64,000 bases of DNA from Pseudanabaena cinerea FACHB-1277 (GTDB taxonomy: Bacteria; Cyanobacteriota; Cyanobacteriia; Pseudanabaenales; Pseudanabaenaceae), in NCBI RefSeq assembly GCF_014696345.1, contig NZ_JACJPY010000004.1, positions 23,517-87,516 on the forward strand. Reading direction: 5' to 3'. This document shows, in pieces, positions 8,054 through 16,565 of the stretch. Both the position numbers and the translations under genes were made by a program. The notes beneath the pieces are model-generated. The model was not told the DNA's origin. It was given only the letters and a program-made list of their open reading frames with translations, and made no database searches. Numbering within the stretch: the stretch's first letter is position 1; every line of letters starts with the position of its first letter.

Positions 8054-9034
8054 ATGACTATTACCCGCAGAAATTCTAGAGCAAAGTCGCTCAGATTTAA
8101 GTTTAAACCTCTCGCCTTTATCGCTGCCGCAGTCATGTCTGTAGTCGTGGCGATCGCCTTCTTCTCTAGCTCCCCCCTCCTTGCCCAAAGTTCCCCAACC
8201 AAGATTTCCTTCGTTCCCCCAAGCTGGGTAAAAGCGAATGCTAATGACCCTAATCTGCGGATTTTAGATGTGCGGTGGAATCCCCTCGACTATTTCAAAG
8301 AACATCTCCCCAACGCTGTTAACTTTGCCGATAACCTTGTGCGTGTTCCCAAGGATGGCTTACCAGTGCAGCTTTTAGACTCTGATAAGCTTGGGGACTT
8401 CCTTGCCAAGGCTGGAGTTAATGACAAAAGCAAAGTCTTAGTTTACTCCGAAGGTAATAATATCCTCGGTTCTAGCCAAATTGCCTATGCCCTAGAGCGG
8501 ATTGGGTTTAAAGGACAGGTTGCAGTCTTAGATGGTGGCTTTAATGGCTACAAAGATGCTAAAGAACCTGTCACCAAAGAGTTTCCTAAATATAAAACAG
8601 GCAAACTTAGTGTCAATGATCAAAAGAATATCCGCGTCACCCTTGCTCAAGTCAAAGACTTGCTTGGTAAAAAAGACGTAAGATTTATCGATCCCCGTCC
8701 CGCTAATGCCTTTGCTGGTGAAGTTGATCTCTTCGTTCGCAATGGTCACATCCCTGGAGCGAGAAATATCCCTTGGCCAACCTTCACCGATCCTCAAAAT
8801 CCTCACAAGCTCAAGCCTTTAGCCGAAATCCAAAAGATTCTTGATGAGAAAAAGATTGATAAGTCCAAGGATATTATTGTCACTTGCACCACAGGTCGCG
8901 AAGCATCTTTGCAGTATGTAGTTTTAAAGCATCTACTGGGCTATCCCAAGGTCAGAGTGTATGAAGGCTCTTGGACAGAATATAGTCAGACTGATTTGCC
9001 TGTAGAAACAGGGCCAGAACGTCCTTTAGCCTAA
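8054..9034 (+). CDS. Exported two-domain rhodanese (thiosulfate/3-mercaptopyruvate sulfurtransferase)
   Basis: A sulfurtransferase moving sulfane sulfur from thiosulfate or a related donor to an acceptor thiol, probably periplasmic. Residues 1-44 form a signal peptide: a basic stretch, a hydrophobic core (AFIAAAVMSVVVAIAFF) and an AQS cleavage region. Two rhodanese domains follow. The N-terminal one (RILDVRWNPLDYFKEHLPNA) lacks a catalytic Cys; the C-terminal one carries Cys278 in the active loop CTTGREA. The operator-like site 44 bp upstream and the sulfate-uptake neighbourhood suggest a role in sulfur scavenging. A good terminator follows (9063-9093). Confidence 0.88.
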   Translation: MTITRRNSRAKSLRFKFKPLAFIAAAVMSVVVAIAFFSSSPLLAQSSPTKISFVPPSWVKANANDPNLRILDVRWNPLDYFKEHLPNAVNFADNLVRVPKDGLPVQLLDSDKLGDFLAKAGVNDKSKVLVYSEGNNILGSSQIAYALERIGFKGQVAVLDGGFNGYKDAKEPVTKEFPKYKTGKLSVNDQKNIRVTLAQVKDLLGKKDVRFIDPRPANAFAGEVDLFVRNGHIPGARNIPWPTFTDPQNPHKLKPLAEIQKILDEKKIDKSKDIIVTCTTGREASLQYVVLKHLLGYPKVRVYEGSWTEYSQTDLPVETGPERPLA

Positions 9035-9062
9035 TGTGATGCATTCAGTAAATTCAATCAAA

Positions 9063-9093
9063 AGAGAATGTGCTTAGTACATTCTCTTTTTTT
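9063..9093 (+). terminator. Rho-independent terminator of the rhodanese gene
   Basis: AGAGAATGT (9063-9071) pairs with ACATTCTCT (9079-9087) around a 7-base loop, followed by an uninterrupted T-tract. Confidence 0.88.
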
Positions 9094-9164
9094 GTTTTTG
9101 GCATAACGAGCCTTACGCTATCTCATCTTTGTGATCTTAATTACGGTTAGCTGGGAACTAATCC

Positions 9165-9293
9165 ATGGCGATCGCTTGGACAAGGTTATGTTGGGATGTG
9201 CATTATCCCAGTGATATTTTCGGTGGCTGGTCATTGGCAATTTTTCTGGCGATCGCTGGTGACTACTTAACTAAGGTGAATGCTAAGCTATAA
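9165..9293 (+). pseudogene. Remnant of a PAP2-family phosphatase (C-terminal 42 residues)
   Basis: The frame from ATG 9165 to TAA 9291-9293 reads TRLCWDVHYPSD followed by IFGGWSLAIFLAIAG. This matches the last catalytic motif of PAP2/vanadium-haloperoxidase phosphatases (R-x5-H-x3-D) and the membrane helix after it. The first two motifs and about three quarters of the protein are absent: a stop codon lies in frame just upstream and the rhodanese terminator ends 70 bp before. The fragment marks a deletion or insertion boundary at the left edge of the accessory stretch. Confidence 0.7.
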
Positions 9294-9332
9294 CTAACTG
9301 CATCCCGTTTGCTCACCCTAAGTCTCAACCCT

Positions 9333-10478
9333 ATGTTTACCGAAGTTCAAATCGAGAACTATAAGTCTATCCAAAGTCTTAAGATAAATTTGGGTCGGGT
9401 AAATGTGTTTATTGGTGAGAATGGTTGCGGAAAGACAAATATTTTAGAAGCGATCGCTTTAGCTGCTGCTGCTGCTGCCGACAAGTTAGATAACGAGTTT
9501 TTAGTCCCTAGAGGGATTAGAGTTACTGAACCAGAATTTATGCGATCGGCTTTTGATAAAGAGAATGTTATAAAAGAGATCAAAATAAACCTACGAAAAG
9601 GTGATCAATTTGGGTTGAGCTTTGCAATACAAAATAAAAACAAAGATTATTCTCCTTGGGAATATATTTTGCGTGAAGTACCTGATCAACTTAATGAAGT
9701 TCAGGCGGATATTGAGATTGTAAATCTATTAAAGAATGATGAGTTAATTCCTGATGAAATTTCATTTCGTTTACATCAAATATTTCATGCCTTGTCTACT
9801 CGGTCAAAAGAAAGATTAAAATTTCTAAAGGATTTTGTTATTTTCTTTCCTGAAAATTCTGCTTTGCGTAATTTTGAAGAAGAAGGACAAGTTCAACCAT
9901 TAGGTACAAAGGGAGAAGGATTACTGAAGCTGTTAAGAGTTTTAAGTAATACTCCAGAAAGAATCAATGAGATTAAACAAAGACTTGAATTTATTGATTG
10001 GTTTGATGATTTCAAAATACATCAAGATTCCGATATAGAAAGAACTATTCAAATTAAAGATAGGTATTTAGACAAAGATTTACCTTACTTTAATCAAAGA
10101 AGCTCTAATGAAGGCTTTTTATTTTTGATGTTTTACTTTGCTTTGTTTGTTAGTGACGATACACCTAAATTCTTTGCAATTGACAACATTGAAAATGCAC
10201 TAAACCCCAAACTATGCACAAGACTAATTCAAGAATTAGTAGAACTTGCAAAAAAACATGATAAACAAGTTATATTCACAACACATAATCCTGCTATCTT
10301 AGATGGTCTGGATTTGAACGATGATGAGCAGCGTCTTTTTGTAATTTATCGAAATATGGAAGGTCATACTCAAGCTAGGCGCATAGCTCCTTTAGATCCT
10401 TTAGATGATGGTGAGATTGTGCCTCTTTCAGAGGCTTTTATAAATGGTTACATTGGCGGATTACCGAAAAATTTTTAA
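9333..10478 (+). CDS. RecF/OLD-type AAA ATPase (candidate defence)
   Basis: A 381-aa P-loop ATPase of the ABC-like AAA_15/AAA_21 group. The N-terminus FTEVQIENYKSIQSLKINLG and Walker A FIGENGCGKTNILEA are typical of RecF, OLD and related proteins. The distal part reads FFAIDNIENALNPKLC, with Asn in the usual Walker B Glu position, then VIFTTHNPAILDGLDL (H-loop). An ATG at 9333 is preferred over a TTG at 9309. It is immediately followed (1 bp) by a TOPRIM-like gene. The region is visibly AT-richer and poorer in HIP1 sites than its flanks, which suggests acquisition. ATPase-TOPRIM pairs occur in OLD, PARIS and AbiL-type anti-phage systems; the specific system is not identified. Confidence 0.82.
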   Translation: MFTEVQIENYKSIQSLKINLGRVNVFIGENGCGKTNILEAIALAAAAAADKLDNEFLVPRGIRVTEPEFMRSAFDKENVIKEIKINLRKGDQFGLSFAIQNKNKDYSPWEYILREVPDQLNEVQADIEIVNLLKNDELIPDEISFRLHQIFHALSTRSKERLKFLKDFVIFFPENSALRNFEEEGQVQPLGTKGEGLLKLLRVLSNTPERINEIKQRLEFIDWFDDFKIHQDSDIERTIQIKDRYLDKDLPYFNQRSSNEGFLFLMFYFALFVSDDTPKFFAIDNIENALNPKLCTRLIQELVELAKKHDKQVIFTTHNPAILDGLDLNDDEQRLFVIYRNMEGHTQARRIAPLDPLDDGEIVPLSEAFINGYIGGLPKNF

Positions 10479-10479
10479 T

Positions 10480-11106
10480 ATGTACACATTTGGAGCAATT
10501 GTAGAAGGAATAACCGATTTTCCTATCATTAATAGTATTTTGATAGGATATTTTAATGACAGTACAATTGATATTAACCTGATTAGCCCTATAAGCTTTA
10601 AAGCGTCATCTAATTACGATAAAGTATTCAAAAGCTGTAAGCCAGAAAAATTAAAGCGAGCTTTTCTAGCTAACAAGTATATTATTATTCATGTCGATAC
10701 TGATGTGTCTGAAAGCTTTGGTGTTTCTCATAGTGAAGATGACAAACCACTTTCTCCACAACAATTGATTGATAAAGTAATAGGCAAATTTAAACAGAAG
10801 ATGGGAGAAGAATTTTATAGTCAGTATGGACATCGAATTATTTTTGCGATCGCAGTCCATTCAATAGAGTGCTGGCTATTTCCGTTATTAGCCTCTAACG
10901 ATAAAAGTGAAGAAATAGAAAACTGTTGTCAAATTTTGGAAAAAACTGTTCCCAGCTTTAGAAAAAAATACGATTATTATCAAGAAATTACTGAGAGATA
11001 TCGCAATCACGATGATTTATTGAATCTCTATCCCAAAAATCCTAGCTTGAAGATGTTTATTGAACAACTTGCAGACAAAAATATTGAAATTTCTGAAGAA
11101 TCATGA
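10480..11106 (+). CDS. TOPRIM-like nuclease/effector partner (DUF4276/RloB-like)
   Basis: A 208-aa protein whose motifs fit a TOPRIM fold: IVEGITDFPIINSIL supplies the catalytic Glu motif and IIIHVDTDV the DxD motif. The later segment AVHSIECWLFPLL resembles the conserved E-x-W-L block of DUF4276/RloB-type proteins. An upstream in-frame start at 10444 would overlap the ATPase; 10480 gives the natural N-terminus MYTFGAIVEG and a 1-bp gap to the ATPase stop. The two are therefore almost certainly co-translated. The 3' end overlaps the convergent CadD remnant by 6 bp. Nuclease activity is inferred, not shown. Confidence 0.72.
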   Translation: MYTFGAIVEGITDFPIINSILIGYFNDSTIDINLISPISFKASSNYDKVFKSCKPEKLKRAFLANKYIIIHVDTDVSESFGVSHSEDDKPLSPQQLIDKVIGKFKQKMGEEFYSQYGHRIIFAIAVHSIECWLFPLLASNDKSEEIENCCQILEKTVPSFRKKYDYYQEITERYRNHDDLLNLYPKNPSLKMFIEQLADKNIEISEES

Positions 11107-11496
11107 CTTAACGAAAGGGAGAAGTTGATAGGTTTCGCTCTCGTAGAGGATGTAAATACCTAAAGCAATTAAGACAAAAGGCACGATCGCATCACTGTAT
11201 TGTGTCAAGAATTTAGCGATCGCAGGATGACTAATGATACTTTTAGCGGCATAACACCAAACTGTAATCAGAACAAAAAAAGTAGCAAGCGTAATTGAGC
11301 GACTAGCGGCATTACTACTCGCAAATAGAGGAATATAAATACCAATATTATCGCCACCATTGGCAAAGGTGACAGCCGCCACATGATAAGTCTGCTTTGA
11401 ATCTAAGGTATCCTCAAGACCTATTAGCAGTTCAACAGGCACAATATCACTACTTTTATACGGGCAATAAATCAGGTTTAACTTCCATTTTAGCAA
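11101..11496 (-). pseudogene. 5'-truncated CadD-type cadmium/cation transporter
   Basis: Residues about 40-131 match CadD-type membrane transporters: VTFANGGDNIGIYIPLFASS, then two hydrophobic segments (SITLATFFVLITVWCYAA and IVPFVLIALGIYILYE). Intact relatives have about 200 residues, with a first transmembrane half that is missing here. The frame opens with a TTG that overlaps the end of the pentapeptide gene by 7 bp, and the first 20 residues look unrelated to the family. I therefore read it as a 3' fragment left by a rearrangement. A shorter functional protein cannot be excluded. Confidence 0.65.
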
Positions 11497-11936
11497 TCAC
11501 GATTTGATTTTATGCCATTGGGGAGCGTGGTTTTACATAGCTTTGCCTTGACTAATTGTGATTCTGAAATGTTGGCACTAGTGAGATCAGCTTCCGTTAG
11601 ATCGGCTTTGTCGAGAATTGCGTCAGAGAAATTGGTTAATAAAAACTTGGTGCGGCGGAGTTTGGTATAGCTCAGGTTCGCTTGGGTGAGGTTGGCACGG
11701 CTGAGGTTAGAAAAGGTGATGCTTGCACCCATGAGGTTGGCTTGACTGAGATCGGCTGCTAGTAGGTAAGTATAGTCGAGTCGAGCCACTGGCAAATATG
11801 CTCCTGTGAGGTCACAGGACTGACAGCTTTTGGTGGTTTGCAATTCTAAAATTTGACTTTGATTGGCTGACCATGCGGGACTAGGAAAGAGAAATAAAAC
11901 CAGCAGGGCGATCGCCAAAAAAATACGATATTTCAT
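11490..11936 (-). CDS. Exported pentapeptide-repeat protein
   Basis: 148 aa with a clear signal peptide (MKYRIFLAIALLVLFLF, cleavage near AWS-AN). The mature part starts with a CQSCDL motif and then about 17 A(D/N)LxX pentapeptides, predicted to fold as a right-handed quadrilateral beta-helix. The last Cys lies in the C-terminal NRDC. Such exported repeat proteins with a CxxC opening are common in cyanobacteria and of unknown function. The start is the first ATG after a stop. Its 3' end touches the CadD remnant. Confidence 0.8.
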   Translation of the reverse strand: MKYRIFLAIALLVLFLFPSPAWSANQSQILELQTTKSCQSCDLTGAYLPVARLDYTYLLAADLSQANLMGASITFSNLSRANLTQANLSYTKLRRTKFLLTNFSDAILDKADLTEADLTSANISESQLVKAKLCKTTLPNGIKSNRDC

Positions 11937-11992
11937 ACAGCAATCTGGGTTAACTTATGGGACTTGATATCTCAATTTTGATTTTATCAAGC

Positions 11993-12021
11993 AAAAGGGC
12001 ATCGCTTAGCGATGCCCTTTT
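11993..12021. terminator. Strong hairpin terminator after the M16 peptidase gene
   Basis: The 13-bp stem AAAAGGGCATCGC / GCGATGCCCTTTT has a TTA loop. It lies just downstream of the leftward M16 gene and upstream of the pentapeptide gene. Confidence 0.85.
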
Positions 12022-12038
12022 GCCTATTTATTTGGTTT

Positions 12039-14918
12039 TTATTTAGGCACTACGGACACGATTAATAAATTATCGGGTTTTAATAGCTCTTGGGCAGCGC
12101 GGTTGACCTGCTCTAAGGTCACAGCTTGAATCCGTTCGGGAAACTTATAAAAGTCGCCAACGGGCAGACCGTAAATTTCATCGCTGAGTAAGGAACTAGC
12201 GATACTATCAGGATCGGCAAAATCGGTAGCAAAGCTGTTAATCAGGCTCTTTTTGGCAAAGGCAAACTCTGATTCGGTAATTCCCTTCTCTTTGACATTC
12301 CGTAATAGTGCCACTGTTGCAGCGATCGCCTTATCGCGATCCTTGCCACTGGTTTGCATCTGCACGATAAATGCCCCTTGGGGAGGGCGACCCGCTTGGA
12401 AGAAACTGTAGATGCCATAGGTGAGACCGAGGCGATCGCGTATTTCTGTACCAAGGCGACTGGCGAGAGTGTCGCCACCAAGGACTTGGTTTAATAGCAG
12501 GGCAGGATAATATTGGCGATCAGCTCTAGCAATACTCGGATGACCCATGATCGTAATTGCCTGGGTTTTACCCGCTAGGGCGGATTGTTTTTCCTTAGTG
12601 GCGGCAAAATTCACCATTTTCGGGAAATTAAATTGGGGTGGCTTGCCCTGAGCTTGCCAACTGCCAAGTTTTTCTTCCAGTAAGGCTTTGACCTTGGCTG
12701 GCTCAAAATCGCCCATGATCGTGAGAATCATGGTATCGGGGCGATAGTAGGTTTTATAGAAGTTGATTAAATCCTCACGGGTCAGCGACTTAAGGGAATC
12801 TTCTGTCCGCATGGCATTGAAGGGATGTCCTGCGGGATAGATCGTAGATTGGAAGATGCGTCTAGCAAGGGAGCTAGGGTTATCTAGTTCCGATTTTAAA
12901 GATTGCAAATTGCGCTGGAGGTTGAGATCAAATTCTTTGGCGGGAAATGTGGCGTTTTGCAGTAAATCTGCCATTTGATCGATCACAATTGGTAGATCAT
13001 CGGACAGGGATACGCCAGATATACCCACACTCTCCCGTCCTGCGGAAAAGCCTAAGCCTGCGCCCCGATCCTCTAGACGCGCCGCTAGGGTGAGGGCATC
13101 TTTGGTGGTTGTGCCGTTGGTAATATTTTGGGCAGTGATACTGGCTAACCCAGCTTTGTCGGGTTGATCGAAGCCTGAACCTGCATTCAGTTCACCGACT
13201 AGGGTAATTGTGGGGGTGCTGCGATCGCTGAGTAGCAAGACCTTAATACCATTACTCAAGGTGAAGCGATCAGGCTTTACTTGAGGAGGAACAAGGGCTT
13301 GGGCGGTCAAGGCACTGGGGGGCAGATATTGGGCAACTTCGGCAGGATCGACGGGCTTGCTAGGGGTAAAGGTGGTTTCGGCATGGGCATTGCTGGGGGT
13401 TGTGCCAGCATTGGCGGTAATCACCGATGGCTCAAAGTAACCAACTACACGCCGATCGCTTTGTAAATATTTCTGAGCAACGCGCTGCACATCGGCGATC
13501 GTCACCTTTGCCACCGCTTGCAAATAGCGATCGCTATAGCGATAGTCTTGGGCAACGGTTTGGTTATATCCTATTTGGATTGCTTGTGAGCTAATATCCC
13601 GATTGCCCAAAATGTAACTGGAACGCATATTAATTTTGGCGCGATCGAGTTCTGCTTGGGTGACAGGCTGAGTCTGAATCTTCGCAATTTCTTGCAGGAT
13701 GAGTCGATCTAGCTCATCAAGGGATTTGCCCTCGGTCGGGGTGGCGCTGACAAAATACCAACCAGTACCAATCATTGAGGACAAACTGCCGCTTACACCT
13801 GTTGCCAAGCCAGTTTCGACTAAAGACTGATTGAAGCGAGAACTGCGCCCTGCGGTCAAAATGCTGTCCATCACCTCCAGAGCTGGCACATCAGGATCGT
13901 TAATCTTGGGCAAGTTGGGATAGACCGCTTGCAAAAATGGCACACTACCTGGCTCTTTGAGGCGAATGGGTTCTTTAGTAGATTTCGGCTCTGGTCTAGG
14001 GGGCTTGCGGCTTTGTGCCTCGGCAGTGATCAAGGTTTTGGGCTTAGCGGGAGCAGCGATCGCCCCGAAAATTTCTTTAACTTTTTTCAGGGTTGCTGCC
14101 GTTTCAAAGTTACCAACAATTACCAAAGTGGCATTGTCGGGACGATAAAAGGTGCGGTAATAGTTTTGAATATCCTCAACGGTGTAATTTTCCACATCAG
14201 GGCGATAGCCGATGACGGGCCAGCCGTAACTATTGTCAGGGTATGCCGCTAACATCACTTCTCGATAGAGGCGCGTGCCTGGGCTATTGTTGCCGCCATC
14301 TAGCTCTGATAAAACAACGGTGCGCTCACTCTTGAGTTCGTTTTCCCCTGCCACCGTGTTTACCATGCGATCCGCCTCTAGCATCAGCATTGCCTCTAGC
14401 TTGTCACTGGCAACTGTGCCGAAATAGGCGGTCATGTCATAGCTGGTAAAAGCATTGGAATTACTGCCAAGGGCGCTAAATAGGCGACCAAATTGAATCG
14501 GGCGATCGCTTGTGCCTTTAAACAGCAAATGTTCGAGTTGGTGGGAAATACCTGTGATGCCTGCCGCCTCATTGCGAGAGCCGACCCGATACCAGATCTG
14601 CGCCGTCACCACAGGGGCAGTATTAACCTCCTTAGTCAATACCGTCAGCCCATTATCTAGCACAGTTTTAACCACATTGCCCGTAAGGGCATCGGGCGCT
14701 ATGGGTACATTGGGTACGGCTTTGGCAATTGGGCTAGTTGACTCGGCTAATGCCCGATCGCTCAAGGGCAAAGAAGGCAAAAAGTTTGTCTGCCAAGGCA
14801 GGCTCAAAGGCATACTGAGGGGTATATGGCTAAAGATTACCACGGCGATCGCGGCGGCAACCCCACGGATCAATCCACGACTCAAAAAGGACAGCATAAG
14901 CTCACGATTCTTGATCAC
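12039..14918 (-). CDS. M16-family zinc peptidase, two-domain, exported
   Basis: A 959-aa insulinase/pitrilysin-type metalloprotease. The N-terminal 60 residues contain a hydrophobic export segment (VAAAIAVVIFSHIPLSM), so it is periplasmic or membrane-anchored. The first half carries the inverted zinc motif HQLEH in GISHQLEHLLFKGT, with the distal Glu in ERTVVLSELDGG. The second half (from about residue 540) repeats the fold without the zinc motif but with the R/Y segment (RLGLTYGIYSFF) that binds substrate in this family. Length and order fit a fused active plus inactive pair. It diverges from the UbiD gene. Confidence 0.9.
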   Translation of the reverse strand: MIKNRELMLSFLSRGLIRGVAAAIAVVIFSHIPLSMPLSLPWQTNFLPSLPLSDRALAESTSPIAKAVPNVPIAPDALTGNVVKTVLDNGLTVLTKEVNTAPVVTAQIWYRVGSRNEAAGITGISHQLEHLLFKGTSDRPIQFGRLFSALGSNSNAFTSYDMTAYFGTVASDKLEAMLMLEADRMVNTVAGENELKSERTVVLSELDGGNNSPGTRLYREVMLAAYPDNSYGWPVIGYRPDVENYTVEDIQNYYRTFYRPDNATLVIVGNFETAATLKKVKEIFGAIAAPAKPKTLITAEAQSRKPPRPEPKSTKEPIRLKEPGSVPFLQAVYPNLPKINDPDVPALEVMDSILTAGRSSRFNQSLVETGLATGVSGSLSSMIGTGWYFVSATPTEGKSLDELDRLILQEIAKIQTQPVTQAELDRAKINMRSSYILGNRDISSQAIQIGYNQTVAQDYRYSDRYLQAVAKVTIADVQRVAQKYLQSDRRVVGYFEPSVITANAGTTPSNAHAETTFTPSKPVDPAEVAQYLPPSALTAQALVPPQVKPDRFTLSNGIKVLLLSDRSTPTITLVGELNAGSGFDQPDKAGLASITAQNITNGTTTKDALTLAARLEDRGAGLGFSAGRESVGISGVSLSDDLPIVIDQMADLLQNATFPAKEFDLNLQRNLQSLKSELDNPSSLARRIFQSTIYPAGHPFNAMRTEDSLKSLTREDLINFYKTYYRPDTMILTIMGDFEPAKVKALLEEKLGSWQAQGKPPQFNFPKMVNFAATKEKQSALAGKTQAITIMGHPSIARADRQYYPALLLNQVLGGDTLASRLGTEIRDRLGLTYGIYSFFQAGRPPQGAFIVQMQTSGKDRDKAIAATVALLRNVKEKGITESEFAFAKKSLINSFATDFADPDSIASSLLSDEIYGLPVGDFYKFPERIQAVTLEQVNRAAQELLKPDNLLIVSVVPK

Positions 14919-15050
14919 AAAATACAGTTAAAAATACAGTTAACATTATAGGCAGTTGTTCTTAGTACTACGGTAAATACCTTTAGAAATTGGCATAGGA
15001 TACAATATTTGAGCAACTCTTGATTCAATGCCTTAGCTTGATTTATTTCT

Positions 15051-16565
15051 ATGTCCCGTGATCTGCGCTCATTTATTGCCCTCCTCGAAGAACGTCAACA
15101 ACTCCATCGCGTCAAAGCCCTAGTCGATCCCGAATTAGAAATTGCGGAGATTAGTAATCGCTTATTGCAGTCAGGCGGTCCTGCCCTATTATTTGAGAAT
15201 GTGAAAGGCTACCAAACCCCTGTGGCGGTGAACCTGTTAGGCACGGTGGAACGGGTCTGCTGGGCAATGGGAATGCGCGAGCAATCGGAATTGGAAGTAC
15301 TGGGCGTAAAATTGGGCAAGTTGCAAAGCCCAAAACCACCAAAAAAGCTTTCGCAGGCGATCGATTTTGGCAAAATTCTATTTGATGTGGTCAAGTCACG
15401 TCCGCAAAAAATGCTCTTCAATCCGCCCTGTCAAGAGGTGGTGCTAAATGGCGATGCGGTCGATCTTGATCAAATTCCGATCCTGCGCCCCTATCCCAAG
15501 GATGGCGGACGGGCTGTGACTCTGGCATTGGTAATTACTAAGGATGTGGAAAATGGCATTCCCAATGTGGGGGTTTATCGGTTGCAGCAACAGTCCAAAA
15601 ATACGATGACGGTGCAGTGGCTATCGGTGCGCGGTGGCGCGAGACATTTACGCAAGGCGGCAGAGGCGGGGAAGAAGTTAGAAATTGCGATCGCGATCGG
15701 GGTTGACCCTGTACTAATTATGGCGGCGGCGACCCCAATTCCTGTGGATTTATCAGAATGGATTTTTGCAGGACTCTATGGCAACGCGGGAGTGCAACTT
15801 ACCAAGTGCAAGACCCTTGATCTAGAAGTGCCAGCGATGGCAGAATATATTCTCGAAGGTACAATTACCCCAGGCGAAGTCGCCACTGACGGACCTTTTG
15901 GCGATCATATGGGCTATTACGGCGGCATTAATGATCAAGCGCCATTACTAAGATTCCATTGCATGACACATCGCAAAGATCCCATCTATTTGACCACCTT
16001 TAGTGGCTTGCCTCCCAAGGAGGAAGCAATGATGGCGATCGCCCTCAATCGTATTTATACGCCGATTCTGCGGCAACAGGTTTCGGAGATTACCGACTTC
16101 TTTTTACCAATGGAAGCCCTATCTTACAAAGCAGCAATTATTTCCATTAAGAAGGCATATCCAGGTCAGGCAAGGCGGGCGGCGTTGGCTTTTTGGAGTG
16201 CGTTACCGCAATTCACCTATACTAAGTTTGTGATTGTGGTTGACCATACGATTAATATCCGCGATCCGCGCATGGTGGTCTGGGCGCTCAGTTCTAAGGT
16301 AGACCCTAGCCGCGATGTCTTTATTCTCCCCGATAATCCCTTTGACTCCCTAGACTTTGCCTGTGAGAAGGAAGGTCTGGGCGGCAGAATGGGCATTGAT
16401 GCTACCACGAAAATCTATCCTGAAACCGATCGCGATTGGGGAGATCCTTTAGAGAGCGATCCTGAGATTGCCGATATGGTGACAAGGCGGTGGGCAGAAT
16501 ATGGCTTAGCGGATTTAAAGATGGATAGTGCTAATCCCAATCTATTCGGCTATGACATCCATTAA
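15051..16565 (+). CDS. ubiD: UbiD-family decarboxylase (4-hydroxy-3-polyprenylbenzoate decarboxylase)
   Basis: A prenyl-FMN-dependent decarboxylase of 504 aa. Family blocks are MSRDLRSFIALLEER at the start, ALLFENVKGY, NVGVYRLQQQ and the active-site region DGPFGDHMGYYGG. In cyanobacteria the pathway product is plastoquinone rather than ubiquinone, so a role in plastoquinone ring maturation is the established expectation. The prFMN-making partner UbiX is not in the window. The last 24 bp overlap the convergent STAND gene. Confidence 0.92.
   Translation: MSRDLRSFIALLEERQQLHRVKALVDPELEIAEISNRLLQSGGPALLFENVKGYQTPVAVNLLGTVERVCWAMGMREQSELEVLGVKLGKLQSPKPPKKLSQAIDFGKILFDVVKSRPQKMLFNPPCQEVVLNGDAVDLDQIPILRPYPKDGGRAVTLALVITKDVENGIPNVGVYRLQQQSKNTMTVQWLSVRGGARHLRKAAEAGKKLEIAIAIGVDPVLIMAAATPIPVDLSEWIFAGLYGNAGVQLTKCKTLDLEVPAMAEYILEGTITPGEVATDGPFGDHMGYYGGINDQAPLLRFHCMTHRKDPIYLTTFSGLPPKEEAMMAIALNRIYTPILRQQVSEITDFFLPMEALSYKAAIISIKKAYPGQARRAALAFWSALPQFTYTKFVIVVDHTINIRDPRMVVWALSSKVDPSRDVFILPDNPFDSLDFACEKEGLGGRMGIDATTKIYPETDRDWGDPLESDPEIADMVTRRWAEYGLADLKMDSANPNLFGYDIH

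Noticed and set aside
13281-14931. Rightward ORFs inside the M16 gene
   Set aside because: They are antisense shadows of a well-conserved gene with no start signals.
14966-14980. TACGGTAAATACC near the ubiD / M16 promoters as a fifth sulfur-operator copy
   Set aside because: The partner half at a 12-bp spacing is missing; it is a small separate palindrome.
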